DNA of 64,000 nucleotides from Azoarcus_F sp048158365 (GTDB lineage: Bacteria; Pseudomonadota; Gammaproteobacteria; Burkholderiales; Rhodocyclaceae), in the NCBI GenBank assembly GCA_048158365.1, contig JBLLNL010000009.1, one strand, 5' to 3'. Both the position numbers and the translations under genes were made by a program. Positions 35,258-42,609 of this stretch are shown in pieces; position 1 is the first letter of the stretch, and every line of letters starts with the position of its first letter. Below the pieces are notes generated by a model. It had not been told where the DNA came from and ran no database searches. It worked only from the letters and a program-made list of their open reading frames with translations.

Positions 35258-37792
35258 ATGGCACGACACAAGATTGCCAACAACGGCGTGGCCGAAGTCT
35301 CCGAAGACCACTCCGCTGCCGCGCTTGAAGTGCTGCGCTATGAACTCGAAACCTTCGTCTGTGATAGCCAGTACGAGAGGGGTATCGAGACCATCCTGGA
35401 AACCTTTCTGCGAAACCTCGGCACCAAGTCCGAGCAGCCCGGCGTGTGGATTTCAGGCTTCTACGGTTCCGGCAAGTCGCATCTGGCCAAGATGCTGCGC
35501 GCATTGTGGAGGGAAAACATCCTGCGCACCATCGATGCCACCGGCACCGTCGCCCAACTGCGCAGCCAGTTGCGCGTGGTCCATGAGGCGGCACTGGAAA
35601 CCGCCGAGCGTCCGCTGGGCCATGTGGTCTCGGGTGACTTCCTCTACGACCAGATTTCCGCCAACCTGGTCTCCACTGCCCAGTTGTCGCGTGAAGTCTT
35701 CGAAAGCGTACAAAAGTTCGCTGCCGGCGATGAGTCTTCACAGCTCAAGGCCCAGCTGCTCAAGCTCATCTATCTCATCAACAAGCTCCCCCCAGAGAAG
35801 GCGCTCGCCATCGGCCTCAAGCCGACGGAGGACGTGCTCGCCGACCTGTTGGTCACCGACCTCAAGCGTGGCTCGGCCGAACTGCGCAAGCTCATCCCCG
35901 GTCTCCTCGAAGAACTGCAAGAGAAAGACCACCTTGTGATGGCGCTCGACGGCCCGAGTGGCGCCGAGTACCACCTGCAGACCCGCGAATCCAGCGCCTG
36001 GTACGAGGAGTTCCGCGCCCAGGAGTCCCAGCTCAAAGCCTCGCCGCAAAACATCGAAGTCAAGCGCGCGGATTACTTCAAGGCCCGTTTCCGCTCGGTG
36101 TTGAGCAAGGTGCGCGCGGTGCAAGGTGCAGCGCCTGAAGTGCGCGCGCTCACCCCGTGCTTCGACGAAACGCTGCCCAAGGACAACGACCACGCCCTCT
36201 ACCTCTGGATTCAGGACGGTTGGCAGACCGACGAAAAATCGGTCATTGCCGAAGCCCGCACCCGCAGCGCCGACAACGCCACGCTGTTCGCCTTCCTGCC
36301 GGCACAGAGCAAGACCGACCTGGCCAACGCCATCGTGACCCTGGAAGCCGCCAAAGCCACGCTGAACCGCAAGGGCACCCCGGCCACCGAGGAAGGGCGC
36401 AATGCGCAGCGCTCCATGGAAAGCCGCCAGCGCAATGCCGAGAAAGAAATCGAAACCATCGTCGGCAAGCTCTTCGATGGCGTGCGGGTATTCCAGGCCG
36501 GCGGGCAAGAGGTCACGCAAGGCAACGACCTCGCTGAGCGACTCAACGCGGGTGTCAAGTCATCGGTCATCCGGCTCTATCGCGAGTTCGACATCGCTGA
36601 CCAGAAAGGCTGGGACAAGGTGCTGGACGAAGCCCGCAAGGGCAACGCCGAGGCCATGCGCGCCATCAACCACCTGCAGGAGCCCAAGTCCCACCCTGTT
36701 TGCCAGAAGATTGTCGGCTTCCTGGGCGCGGGCAAGAAAGGCGCCGACATCCGCGACAACTTCGAGTCACCCCCTTACGGTTGGCCGCGTGACACCATCG
36801 ACGGCGCGCTCTACATCCTGCTCGCCACCGGCGAACTCAAGGCGCGTGACCTCGCACACAAAGCGGTCGACGCCAAATCGCTGGAGCGCAGCAAGCTCAC
36901 CCAGGCCTTCTTCGAGCCGGAATCGGTCAACATCACCCCCATCCAGAAAATCAAGATTCGCGGGCTGTTCCAGAATCTGGGCGTTGGATGCCAACCCGGC
37001 GAGGAGCTGGCCAAGGCACCGACCTTCATTGCCAAGCTCAAGAGCCTGGCCGCAACGGCCGGCGGCCCCGCGCCCCAGCCCGAACCGCCCAACGCCCCAG
37101 CCATTGCCACCTTGGAACAAGCGAGCGGCAATGGACTGTTACTGGAGCTTGTTTCCAAGGCTGATGAACTCACCGCGTTGGCCAAGCAATGGGAGCAGAC
37201 CGCACAGCTCATTGCGAAGCGCTTGCCTCTCTGGAACCAACTCGACGACCTGCTGAATTACGCCAAGTCACTTGGTCCCTATGCCGACCTGAAGGCAGAG
37301 GTCGCGGCCATCTCCGCCCAGCGCAGCCTGTTGGCCGAGCCAGACCCCGTGCGCCCGGTGCTGGAGCGGGCTACCGACACCTTGCGCAAGGCGCTGACTG
37401 CCAAGCTCGACGCCTATCGTACCGAACATGAAGCACAGATGGCGCAACTGGAGGCTGACAGCAACTGGCAAAAGCTCAACAACGAAAAGCACGCCGAGCT
37501 GATTCGCGCTCACCATATACACTCGCCAACCACGCTCGACCTCTCGACCGCCGAGAAGCTCTCGGATGCGCTGGATGCGTGCGACCTGCAGCGCTGGATT
37601 GAACGCACTCAGGCGCTCACCACCCGCTTCGCTGCGGTGCGCATGGATGCGGCCAAGCTCCTCAAGCCCAACGTGGTTCAGGTCAAGCGGCCGCAACGCA
37701 CGCTCAACGACGCTGAAGAGGTCAAAGCCTGGCTGGTGGAGGTAGAGCAACTCCTGCTCACCCAGGTGGTAAAAGGGCCGCTGACCTTCTAA
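35258..37792 (+). CDS. brxC: BREX P-loop protein BrxC, shortened form
   Basis: Homologue of BrxC/PglY, the large AAA-type ATPase of BREX phage defence. The Walker A motif GFYGSGKSH lies at ~67-75. The PLGHVVSGDFLYDQIS, LQTRESSAWYEEFRAQE and NPHRY-like C-terminal helical regions fit BrxC. The length is 844 residues against about 1,150-1,250 for the family. Only ~50 residues separate Walker A from the VSGDFLYD region and no Walker B aspartate pair is visible. An in-frame deletion of roughly 300 or more residues is inferred. The frame is otherwise open. Without Walker B it should not hydrolyse ATP normally. Confidence 0.75.
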   Translation: MARHKIANNGVAEVSEDHSAAALEVLRYELETFVCDSQYERGIETILETFLRNLGTKSEQPGVWISGFYGSGKSHLAKMLRALWRENILRTIDATGTVAQLRSQLRVVHEAALETAERPLGHVVSGDFLYDQISANLVSTAQLSREVFESVQKFAAGDESSQLKAQLLKLIYLINKLPPEKALAIGLKPTEDVLADLLVTDLKRGSAELRKLIPGLLEELQEKDHLVMALDGPSGAEYHLQTRESSAWYEEFRAQESQLKASPQNIEVKRADYFKARFRSVLSKVRAVQGAAPEVRALTPCFDETLPKDNDHALYLWIQDGWQTDEKSVIAEARTRSADNATLFAFLPAQSKTDLANAIVTLEAAKATLNRKGTPATEEGRNAQRSMESRQRNAEKEIETIVGKLFDGVRVFQAGGQEVTQGNDLAERLNAGVKSSVIRLYREFDIADQKGWDKVLDEARKGNAEAMRAINHLQEPKSHPVCQKIVGFLGAGKKGADIRDNFESPPYGWPRDTIDGALYILLATGELKARDLAHKAVDAKSLERSKLTQAFFEPESVNITPIQKIKIRGLFQNLGVGCQPGEELAKAPTFIAKLKSLAATAGGPAPQPEPPNAPAIATLEQASGNGLLLELVSKADELTALAKQWEQTAQLIAKRLPLWNQLDDLLNYAKSLGPYADLKAEVAAISAQRSLLAEPDPVRPVLERATDTLRKALTAKLDAYRTEHEAQMAQLEADSNWQKLNNEKHAELIRAHHIHSPTTLDLSTAEKLSDALDACDLQRWIERTQALTTRFAAVRMDAAKLLKPNVVQVKRPQRTLNDAEEVKAWLVEVEQLLLTQVVKGPLTF

Positions 37793-37795
37793 ACT

Positions 37796-37814
37796 TGTAT
37801 ATCTGGTATATACA
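37796..37814 (+). promoter_or_regulatory. VapB-type operator
   Basis: TGTATAT-CTGGT-ATATACA is a perfect 7-bp dyad with a 5-bp spacer, 14 bp before vapB, and overlaps likely promoter A/T boxes. This is the kind of element bound by AbrB-type VapB/VapBC complexes. An AAGGAG site follows at 37817-37822. Confidence 0.7.
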
Positions 37815-37828
37815 TTAAGGAGTGAATC

Positions 37829-38134
37829 ATGCTCACCCGCATCTTCAAGAGTGGCAACTCGCTGGCCGTGCGCATTCCCAAAGAGCTGGCCTTTCTCGAC
37901 CCGGCCGCCGAGGTCGAAATTGAGCGCGTGGGCAACACCCTGGTGTTGCGCCCGGTCGAGCGCGAAACCCTGGCGGACGTGCCGGCGATTTTTGCGTCGT
38001 TTCCAAAAAGTTTCATGGCAGAAGGACGGGAGTTTCACGAGCAAAAGGAGCGCGACTGGAGCGGCATCTTTGGTCGTAACGCACCGGAGGAGCCGCAGTC
38101 CAACGAGGCAACCGCATCACCTGAGAAGGACTGA
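37829..38134 (+). CDS. vapB: AbrB-type antitoxin VapB
   Basis: Antitoxin of 101 residues. The N-terminal swapped-hairpin AbrB/SpoVT DNA-binding domain is clear (FKSGNSLAVRIPKELAF, LVLRPV). The C-terminal tail (SFPKSFMAEGREF) would wrap the toxin. It has its own AAGGAG site and upstream operator and overlaps vapC by 1 bp. It lies between brxC and the pglX remnant, in the same direction. Confidence 0.92.
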   Translation: MLTRIFKSGNSLAVRIPKELAFLDPAAEVEIERVGNTLVLRPVERETLADVPAIFASFPKSFMAEGREFHEQKERDWSGIFGRNAPEEPQSNEATASPEKD

Positions 38135-38541
38135 TGGGCATGCGCTACATGCTCGACACCAACATCTGCATTCACCTGATGCAAAACCATCCACCTCAGG
38201 TCATCGCGCGGTTTCAGCAGGTCAGCGTGGGTGAGGTGGTGATGTCGGTGGTCACGCACGCCGAACTGAGTCATGGCGTCGAGCGCTGCACGGGTGCTGA
38301 CCATGCGCAAGCTGCCACCAGCCTGCGCCAGCTCATTCGGCTGGTACCGGTACTGCCGCTCGATACCGATGCATCGGCCCAGTATGGTGTGCTGGCTGCT
38401 GTCCGCGACCGCCGCCGCGACGCCCTCGACCGCCTCATCGCCGCCCACGCCATCGCCGCCGGCGCGGTGCTGGTCACCAACAACGAAGACGACTTCCGCG
38501 ACTACCCTGGCCTGCAGCTGGAAAACTGGGTCGCGGCCTGA
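38134..38541 (+). CDS. vapC: PIN-domain ribonuclease toxin VapC
   Basis: Toxin of 135 residues (or 133 from the ATG at 38140). Acidic PIN residues are all present: D in YMLDTNICI, E in THAELSHGVE, D in ALDRLIAAHA and D/E in TNNEDDF. Family members cut tRNA or other RNA. The module appears intact although BREX genes on both sides are damaged, consistent with addiction keeping this segment. Confidence 0.93.
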   Translation: MGMRYMLDTNICIHLMQNHPPQVIARFQQVSVGEVVMSVVTHAELSHGVERCTGADHAQAATSLRQLIRLVPVLPLDTDASAQYGVLAAVRDRRRDALDRLIAAHAIAAGAVLVTNNEDDFRDYPGLQLENWVAA

Positions 38542-38574
38542 TTGCGCCCATCGCTTACGACATCAATGTTCTGC

Positions 38575-39131
38575 ATGACCCACGCTCCCCTCGCCAAGCC
38601 GCTGCGCACCCAGCTTGAAAACACCGTCAAGGCCGCCCGCGACATCGCCGAGACCGCGCCGCCCGTGCCGCCCTTCAGCAGCTCGCGGTGGGTGAGGGCA
38701 GGGTGCCGGATTATCTCAACGACGCCCAGCGCATCCTGCGCCGCCGTCTGCGTGCCCTCGGCCGCAGCCTGGGCGACAGTTTTCTCCCCTCTCCCAATGG
38801 GAGAGGGGCTGGGGGTGAGGGGCAAACCATCCAACGGCTGGTGTGGGAGGTAGCCTACGAGCATTGGCACCGCATGCTGTTCGCCCGCTTCCTCGCCGAA
38901 AACGGCCTGCTGCTGTGGGAGCCGGGCGCGGCGGTGTCGCTGCAGGACTGCCGCGAGATGGTCGACCACCACCCCGAGATGGCGATGGGCGCGCGCAGCG
39001 AATGGGAACTGGCGGGCAAGCTCGCCGCGCGCATGCTGCCGCAGGTGTTCAAGCCGCAGCATCCGGTGTTCGAGCTGGTGTTTGCGCCCGAGCATCAGCC
39101 GCAGTCCTTGGGACAAAGCCCGCCGGGGTGA
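38575..39131 (+). pseudogene. pglX: N-terminal fragment of BREX methylase PglX, frameshifted
   Basis: The ATG at 38575 starts THAPLAKPLRTQLENTVK, then the frame is lost near 38660: ARAALQQLAVGEG continues in a second frame. That is consistent with loss of one base in a GC run. The second frame gives YLNDAQRILRRRLRALGR, RLVWEVAYEHWHRMLFARF and AARMLPQVFKPQ, typical of the PglX N-terminus. It stops near residue 180 of a protein normally about 1,200 long. No methylase motif (NPPY) is left. A palindromic repeat is inserted in frame. Confidence 0.75.
38784..38821 (+). repeat. Palindromic repeat inserted in pglX remnant
   Basis: CCCCTCTCCC (38786-38795) and GGGAGAGGGG (38799-38808) form a perfect 10-bp stem with a 3-nt loop, followed by CTGGGGGTGAGGGG. 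This element type is common in proteobacterial genomes. It replaces coding sequence between LGRSLGDS and GQTIQRLVWE and is translated as PSPNGRGAGGEG. Confidence 0.75.
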
Positions 39132-39468
39132 CATCGTCTCCATTTTTCTGCGAGAGGGCGATGCCGAGGCCATGTGGGATGTATTCAAAGGGGGAAAGGT
39201 CGATATCGGTCTTTGGGAGCCAGTGGCCGATGCGCGGGGCAAGACGCACCACGAGGAGGCGATAGTGCTCTACAAACGTCTGGTCCCGCATCGAGTCGAG
39301 GGCGGCTCACGCGGTTCCCACTACGACGAGGCCTTTGCCATCGTCGAAAAAATTCGCGCACTGCGCGCGGCACACAAGCAGTTGGCCATGTTCGGCGATG
39401 AACTGGCGGAAATCCGGCTGGAGTGGAAGCGCAAGCGGAACTTCATGAAACTGCTGGATGCGCTGTGA
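39124..39468 (+). pseudogene. 3' end of a SWIM zinc-finger/DUF6880-type gene fused to pglX remnant
   Basis: About 115 codons with the C-terminal helical repeat pattern of SWIM zinc-finger proteins: FLREGDAEAMWDVFKGG, HHEEAIVLYKRLV and the closing KRKRNFMKLLDAL. No SWIM motif or start precedes it. The frame runs out of the pglX fragment, so a deletion has joined two unrelated genes near 39120. Its stop overlaps the next gene's GTG start, an ancestral operon junction. Confidence 0.65.
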
Positions 39469-39683
39469 CGCCGGAACTGCTGGAGTTGCTCGTGACCCGG
39501 GAGATGCCCTTCGGAAAATACAAGGGTCGTCTCATTGCAGACCTGCCCGGGCATTACCTGGCTTGGTTCGCACGTGAAGGGTTTCCAAACGGGCAGCTTG
39601 GCCAGTTGTTGGCGCTCATGTATGAGCTGGACCACAACAACTTACGTGCTTTGGTCGAACCGCTTCGAAAGCGGTCTGGATAA
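39465..39683 (+). CDS. DUF3820 family protein
   Basis: Small protein of 72 residues starting at a GTG that overlaps the previous stop. It carries the family core MPFGKYKGRLIADLPGHYL and GQLGQLLALMYELDHN. Function is not established; relatives are annotated as putative quorum-sensing-regulated factors. It seems complete. Its coupling to the SWIM-type fragment suggests it was once the second gene of that operon. Confidence 0.8.
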   Translation: MTPELLELLVTREMPFGKYKGRLIADLPGHYLAWFAREGFPNGQLGQLLALMYELDHNNLRALVEPLRKRSG

Positions 39684-39736
39684 GCAAAGGCCCGCTGCCT
39701 TGGTGGTGGCGGGCAGACAGGAAAGAGGAAGGTCGA

Positions 39737-40321
39737 ATGTCACGAAAATCCGAAGTTAAAGCCTACACCCTTCGCGTCGAGCTTCAGGATGTCGAGCCGC
39801 TTGTCTGGCGCCGACTGCTCGTCGATGGCGATACGACGCTGGTTAAGCTGCACCACTACATCCAAGCTGCGATGGGCTGGACGGACGCGCATCTGCATGA
39901 GTTCGAGATTGGTGGCAAGACCTATGCAACGCCGCATCCGGAAGATGACCCGGAGCGAGACATCTTCGATGAGCGCAGAGTGAGGCTGGACCGCGTAGCG
40001 AGCACCGGGGACCACTTCTCCTACCTTTACGATTTCGGTGATAGCTGGCGGCATCGTGTTGTGGTCGAGCGCGTTGAGTCTCTTGAGGGTGACCAGCGAG
40101 GCTACGCCTATGTGTCGGCTGGCGAGAGAGCCTGTCCGCCTGAGGATGTTGGTGGCGCAGGGGCTTACATGGACTTCATGGAGCAGATTTCACAGCGGCC
40201 GCTCGATGATGAAGGTCGCCGGCTGCTGCAATGGGCTGGCGAGGATTTTGACGCGGCGCGGTTCGACCGACATGCCGCCAATGCAGCCTTGCTGCGGATG
40301 GCCTGGAATCGTTGGGTGTGA
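39737..40321 (+). CDS. pRiA4b ORF-3 family protein
   Basis: Protein of 194 residues with the plasmid pRiA4b ORF-3-like domain: VEPLVWRRLLVDGDTTLVKL, IQAAMGWTDAHLHEF and YLYDFGDSWRHRVVVE. Members are often found on plasmids and mobile elements, as IS1096-type passengers. Function is unknown. It marks the right edge of the island, and no transposase accompanies it. Confidence 0.85.
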   Translation: MSRKSEVKAYTLRVELQDVEPLVWRRLLVDGDTTLVKLHHYIQAAMGWTDAHLHEFEIGGKTYATPHPEDDPERDIFDERRVRLDRVASTGDHFSYLYDFGDSWRHRVVVERVESLEGDQRGYAYVSAGERACPPEDVGGAGAYMDFMEQISQRPLDDEGRRLLQWAGEDFDAARFDRHAANAALLRMAWNRWV

Positions 40322-40473
40322 CGTCAGTCGTACGTGACTCAATCGGGACCATTATGAGCATGGTCACTCCTGCTGATGGTTTTTGGGGGCGAAACGATCA
40401 AGCAGGGAGATGTTCGAGAGGGTGGCCTTTTTGTTCTCAACGGGCTCTTTAAGGAACCCGGGTGATCGGCGGC

Positions 40474-41010
40474 CTAATCTTCGTCAGCCGCACTCATCAA
40501 TTCGATGCGCCGGATGAAGAGCCGGAACGTACCGGCCTGGCGGTCGGCGATCATCAAACCCACCTGCCGGATTCGTGCAGGGTCGAGCGGCGGCGCATCC
40601 GGCACCGGGCGCCCGCGCCAGCTCGGTGCGAAAGCGGCCAGTGGCAGCCTGACCTGCGCCCATTCGCCAGCCGGTGGCGAGAATCCGATCTGATAATTCA
40701 CGCCGTCGAAAGTGTCGTCGGTGCGCAGGTTGAGCTTGTAGCGTCGTCCGTCGCCGCACACCTCGATCGAGCAGACCGTTGCCCCGGGCAGGCCGAGCGC
40801 CAGCGGTCGGCAGCGTACCGACGCGAAGCCGCCGCCATTGGCGAGCGACACCAAGCCCTCGAAGCTGGCATGCCCGTCCCCGCAGCCATGAAGCGCGCTG
40901 CGGGACACGCCGCCCATTACGACGTCATCGACAGCCGACCAGTCGGCCAGCGAGCCGGGGACGGAGAAATCGAAGAGCAGCTTGCGCGTGGATGATGTGT
41001 CTGGCCTCAT
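40474..41010 (-). CDS. CIA30 family protein
   Basis: Protein of 178 residues covering one CIA30 domain (beta-sandwich; WSAVDDVVMGGVSRS near the N-terminus, RRYKLNLRTDDTFDGVNYQ, and a C-terminal FRLFIRRIEL). The mitochondrial relative assists complex I assembly; bacterial function is not settled. No signal peptide is visible. It is monocistronic. A 32-bp tandem repeat begins 20 bp upstream of its start. Confidence 0.85.
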   Translation of the reverse strand: MRPDTSSTRKLLFDFSVPGSLADWSAVDDVVMGGVSRSALHGCGDGHASFEGLVSLANGGGFASVRCRPLALGLPGATVCSIEVCGDGRRYKLNLRTDDTFDGVNYQIGFSPPAGEWAQVRLPLAAFAPSWRGRPVPDAPPLDPARIRQVGLMIADRQAGTFRLFIRRIELMSAADED

Positions 41011-41030
41011 CGCAATATTATCGCGCAGTG

Positions 41031-41094
41031 CGAGCCTTCACCGAAGCCTTGCCTCGACCGGACGAGCCTTCACCGAAGCCTTGCCTCGACCGGA
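41031..41094 (+). repeat. Two perfect 32-bp tandem repeats
   Basis: The unit starts CGAGCCTTCACCGAAGCCTT and occupies 41031-41062 and 41063-41094 without mismatch. It lies in the 255-bp gap between the divergent CIA30 and leuE-like genes. Nothing else was recognised in that gap. Confidence 0.9.
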
Positions 41095-41265
41095 GTCAGG
41101 CCTGTTCCGCTCGCTCGTCAGGTCCATCCTGAAAACCGTCGTCCAACCGCTGTTCCGACGATCGCTTTTGGCGGTCTCACCGAGGATTTCTCCATGCGGC
41201 GCTGGAATCCATCGCGGCCGCATGGCACATTAAGCCTCTTACATTTGGACATTGCGGGTGCTCAC

Positions 41266-41928
41266 GTGTTCTACGGCATCACCGATCTCGCGACCTTCAT
41301 CCTGGGCACGATCTTCATCGTGTTGTTGCCAGGGCCAAACTCGCTTTACGTGATGTCGGCCGCTGCGCGCTGGGGGACCGGTGCGGGCTATCGCGGTGCC
41401 TGTGGCGTATTCGCCGGTGATTTCATCCTGATGGTGCTGGCCGCGACAGGCACCGCGTCGCTGCTGCGCACGACACCGGAGCTGTTCATGGTGGTCAAGT
41501 ATGCCGGGGCCGTCTATCTTGCCTGGGTCGGCATCGGCTTGATGCGCTCGGCCCTTGCCAACTGGTCGGGGCGGCGTACGCCGGAACCCGATGGATCGGC
41601 GGTGGCGCAATCGATCTGCGGTACACCGAAGACGTTTCGCACCGCGTTGCTGATCAGTCTGATGAACCCGAAGGCGATCCTGTTCTTCGTGTCCTTCTTC
41701 ATCCAGTTCGTCGATCCGGGCTATGCATACCCGGGCCTGTCCTTCCTGATCCTGGGGGGCATCGTGCAGATCTGCAGCCTGCTGTACCTGTCATTGCTGA
41801 TCTTCGCGGGTGCATACATGGCCGGTCAGTTCCGTCGTCGGCGCCGCCTCGCGGCGACTGCGACCGGCGGGATCGGCGGGTTGTTCATCGCCTTCGGGGT
41901 GAAACTGGCGACCGCGACCTTGTCCTGA
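41266..41928 (+). CDS. leuE: LysE/RhtB-family leucine efflux protein (LeuE-like)
   Basis: Inner-membrane exporter of 220 residues with about six hydrophobic segments. FIVLLPGPNSLYVM and LISLMNPKAILFFVSFFIQF are hallmark stretches of the RhtB family and closest to LeuE. A GTG at 41266 gives the length and N-terminus of homologues. An ATG at 41194 adds 24 residues without similarity. Substrate is inferred as leucine or related amino acids. Confidence 0.85.
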   Translation: MFYGITDLATFILGTIFIVLLPGPNSLYVMSAAARWGTGAGYRGACGVFAGDFILMVLAATGTASLLRTTPELFMVVKYAGAVYLAWVGIGLMRSALANWSGRRTPEPDGSAVAQSICGTPKTFRTALLISLMNPKAILFFVSFFIQFVDPGYAYPGLSFLILGGIVQICSLLYLSLLIFAGAYMAGQFRRRRRLAATATGGIGGLFIAFGVKLATATLS

Positions 41929-41970
41929 TCGTTGCAGTCGCGTCCTGCAGTGCTCGATCTGCAGGTCGAC

Positions 41971-41997
41971 AAAAAAAATAGCCCGGCAGAGCCGGGC
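41971..41997 (-). terminator. Rho-independent terminator of cspA
   Basis: GCCCGGC (41981-41987) pairs with GCCGGGC (41991-41997) with a 3-nt loop. On the minus strand it is followed by TATTTTTTTT. It lies 28 bp past the cspA stop. Confidence 0.9.
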
Positions 41998-42024
41998 CAT
42001 CTTTTACATCAGGCGATCGGACAA

Positions 42025-42231
42025 TCAGTCGATCGGCTGGATGTTAGCTGCCTGTTTGCCTTTCGGGCCGGTGGTCACGTCGAAGCTGACTTTCTGGTTC
42101 TCGGCCAGGGACTTGAAACCGTTGCCCTGAATCGCGGAGAAGTGAGCGAACAGATCGTCGCCACCGTCAGCCGGGGTGATGAAACCGAAGCCTTTAGCGT
42201 CGTTGAACCACTTAACAGTACCTTGTGCCAT
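42025..42231 (-). CDS. cspA: CspA-family cold-shock protein
   Basis: Single OB-fold RNA chaperone of 68 residues starting MAQGTVKWFNDAKGFGFI. RNP1 (KGFGFI) and RNP2 (DLFAHFS) are both intact. It is monocistronic with a strong terminator. The long non-coding stretch upstream fits the long leader typical of cold-shock mRNAs. Confidence 0.97.
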   Translation of the reverse strand: MAQGTVKWFNDAKGFGFITPADGGDDLFAHFSAIQGNGFKSLAENQKVSFDVTTGPKGKQAANIQPID

Positions 42232-42609
42232 TTGATGCATCCTTGCAATGATAATTAAATGGGCATCTGCCCGGAATGACGAGAATCAAGGCTTGGAGCT
42301 ATCGAACCATGGCGCCACTACATGAGGCACTGCGAAAAGCTGACGTACTTTGAAAACCCGCTCGGCGCAGTATGAGGCCGCAGCCCCGTCAGCACAAGCG
42401 TTTCCGACTCTTTTATTCAAGTTTGCGCTGCAATCGGTCTTCCTGGACGAGCGATGCTCCGTGTCGCGCCCCGATGGGCGGGCTGCGGTGAATACCCGGC
42501 CCTAGCTGCCTGCCCGCCGCAGCCTCGCGGTGTGCTCGCGGACGCCGCTTAAGTTTTCCTTAAGCAATGGGGTGAAGAATCGTGTCCTGAGATCACGGAG
42601 CGATTCTTC
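42232..42609. promoter_or_regulatory. Divergent control region between cspA and the hemolysin operon, with PmrA-type box
   Basis: No gene was seen in these 378 bases. CTTAAG-TTTTC-CTTAAG (42548-42564) is a perfect 6-N5-6 repeat matching the PmrA (BasR) box. AAGAAT (42575-42580) could be the -10. A perfect 9-bp inverted repeat, GAAGAATCG (42574-42582) and CGATTCTTC (42601-42609), ends exactly at the ATG and holds the CGGAG ribosome-binding site in its loop. The rest probably carries the cspA leader. Confidence 0.7.

Noticed and set aside
37796..38541. CRISPR or phage-linked reading of the A/T-rich repeats near vapB
   Set aside because: There is one dyad, not an array. It fits an AbrB-type operator.
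32754..40321. Integration of the defence island at tRNA-Pro
   Set aside because: No integrase and no direct repeat of the tRNA 3' end were found at the island edges, and intact tetR-AhpD genes separate the two.
40347..40366. Dyad GACCAT...ATGGTC downstream of the pRiA4b ORF-3 gene as a terminator or attachment site
   Set aside because: Arms are only 6 bp, no U-run follows directly and no partner copy was seen.
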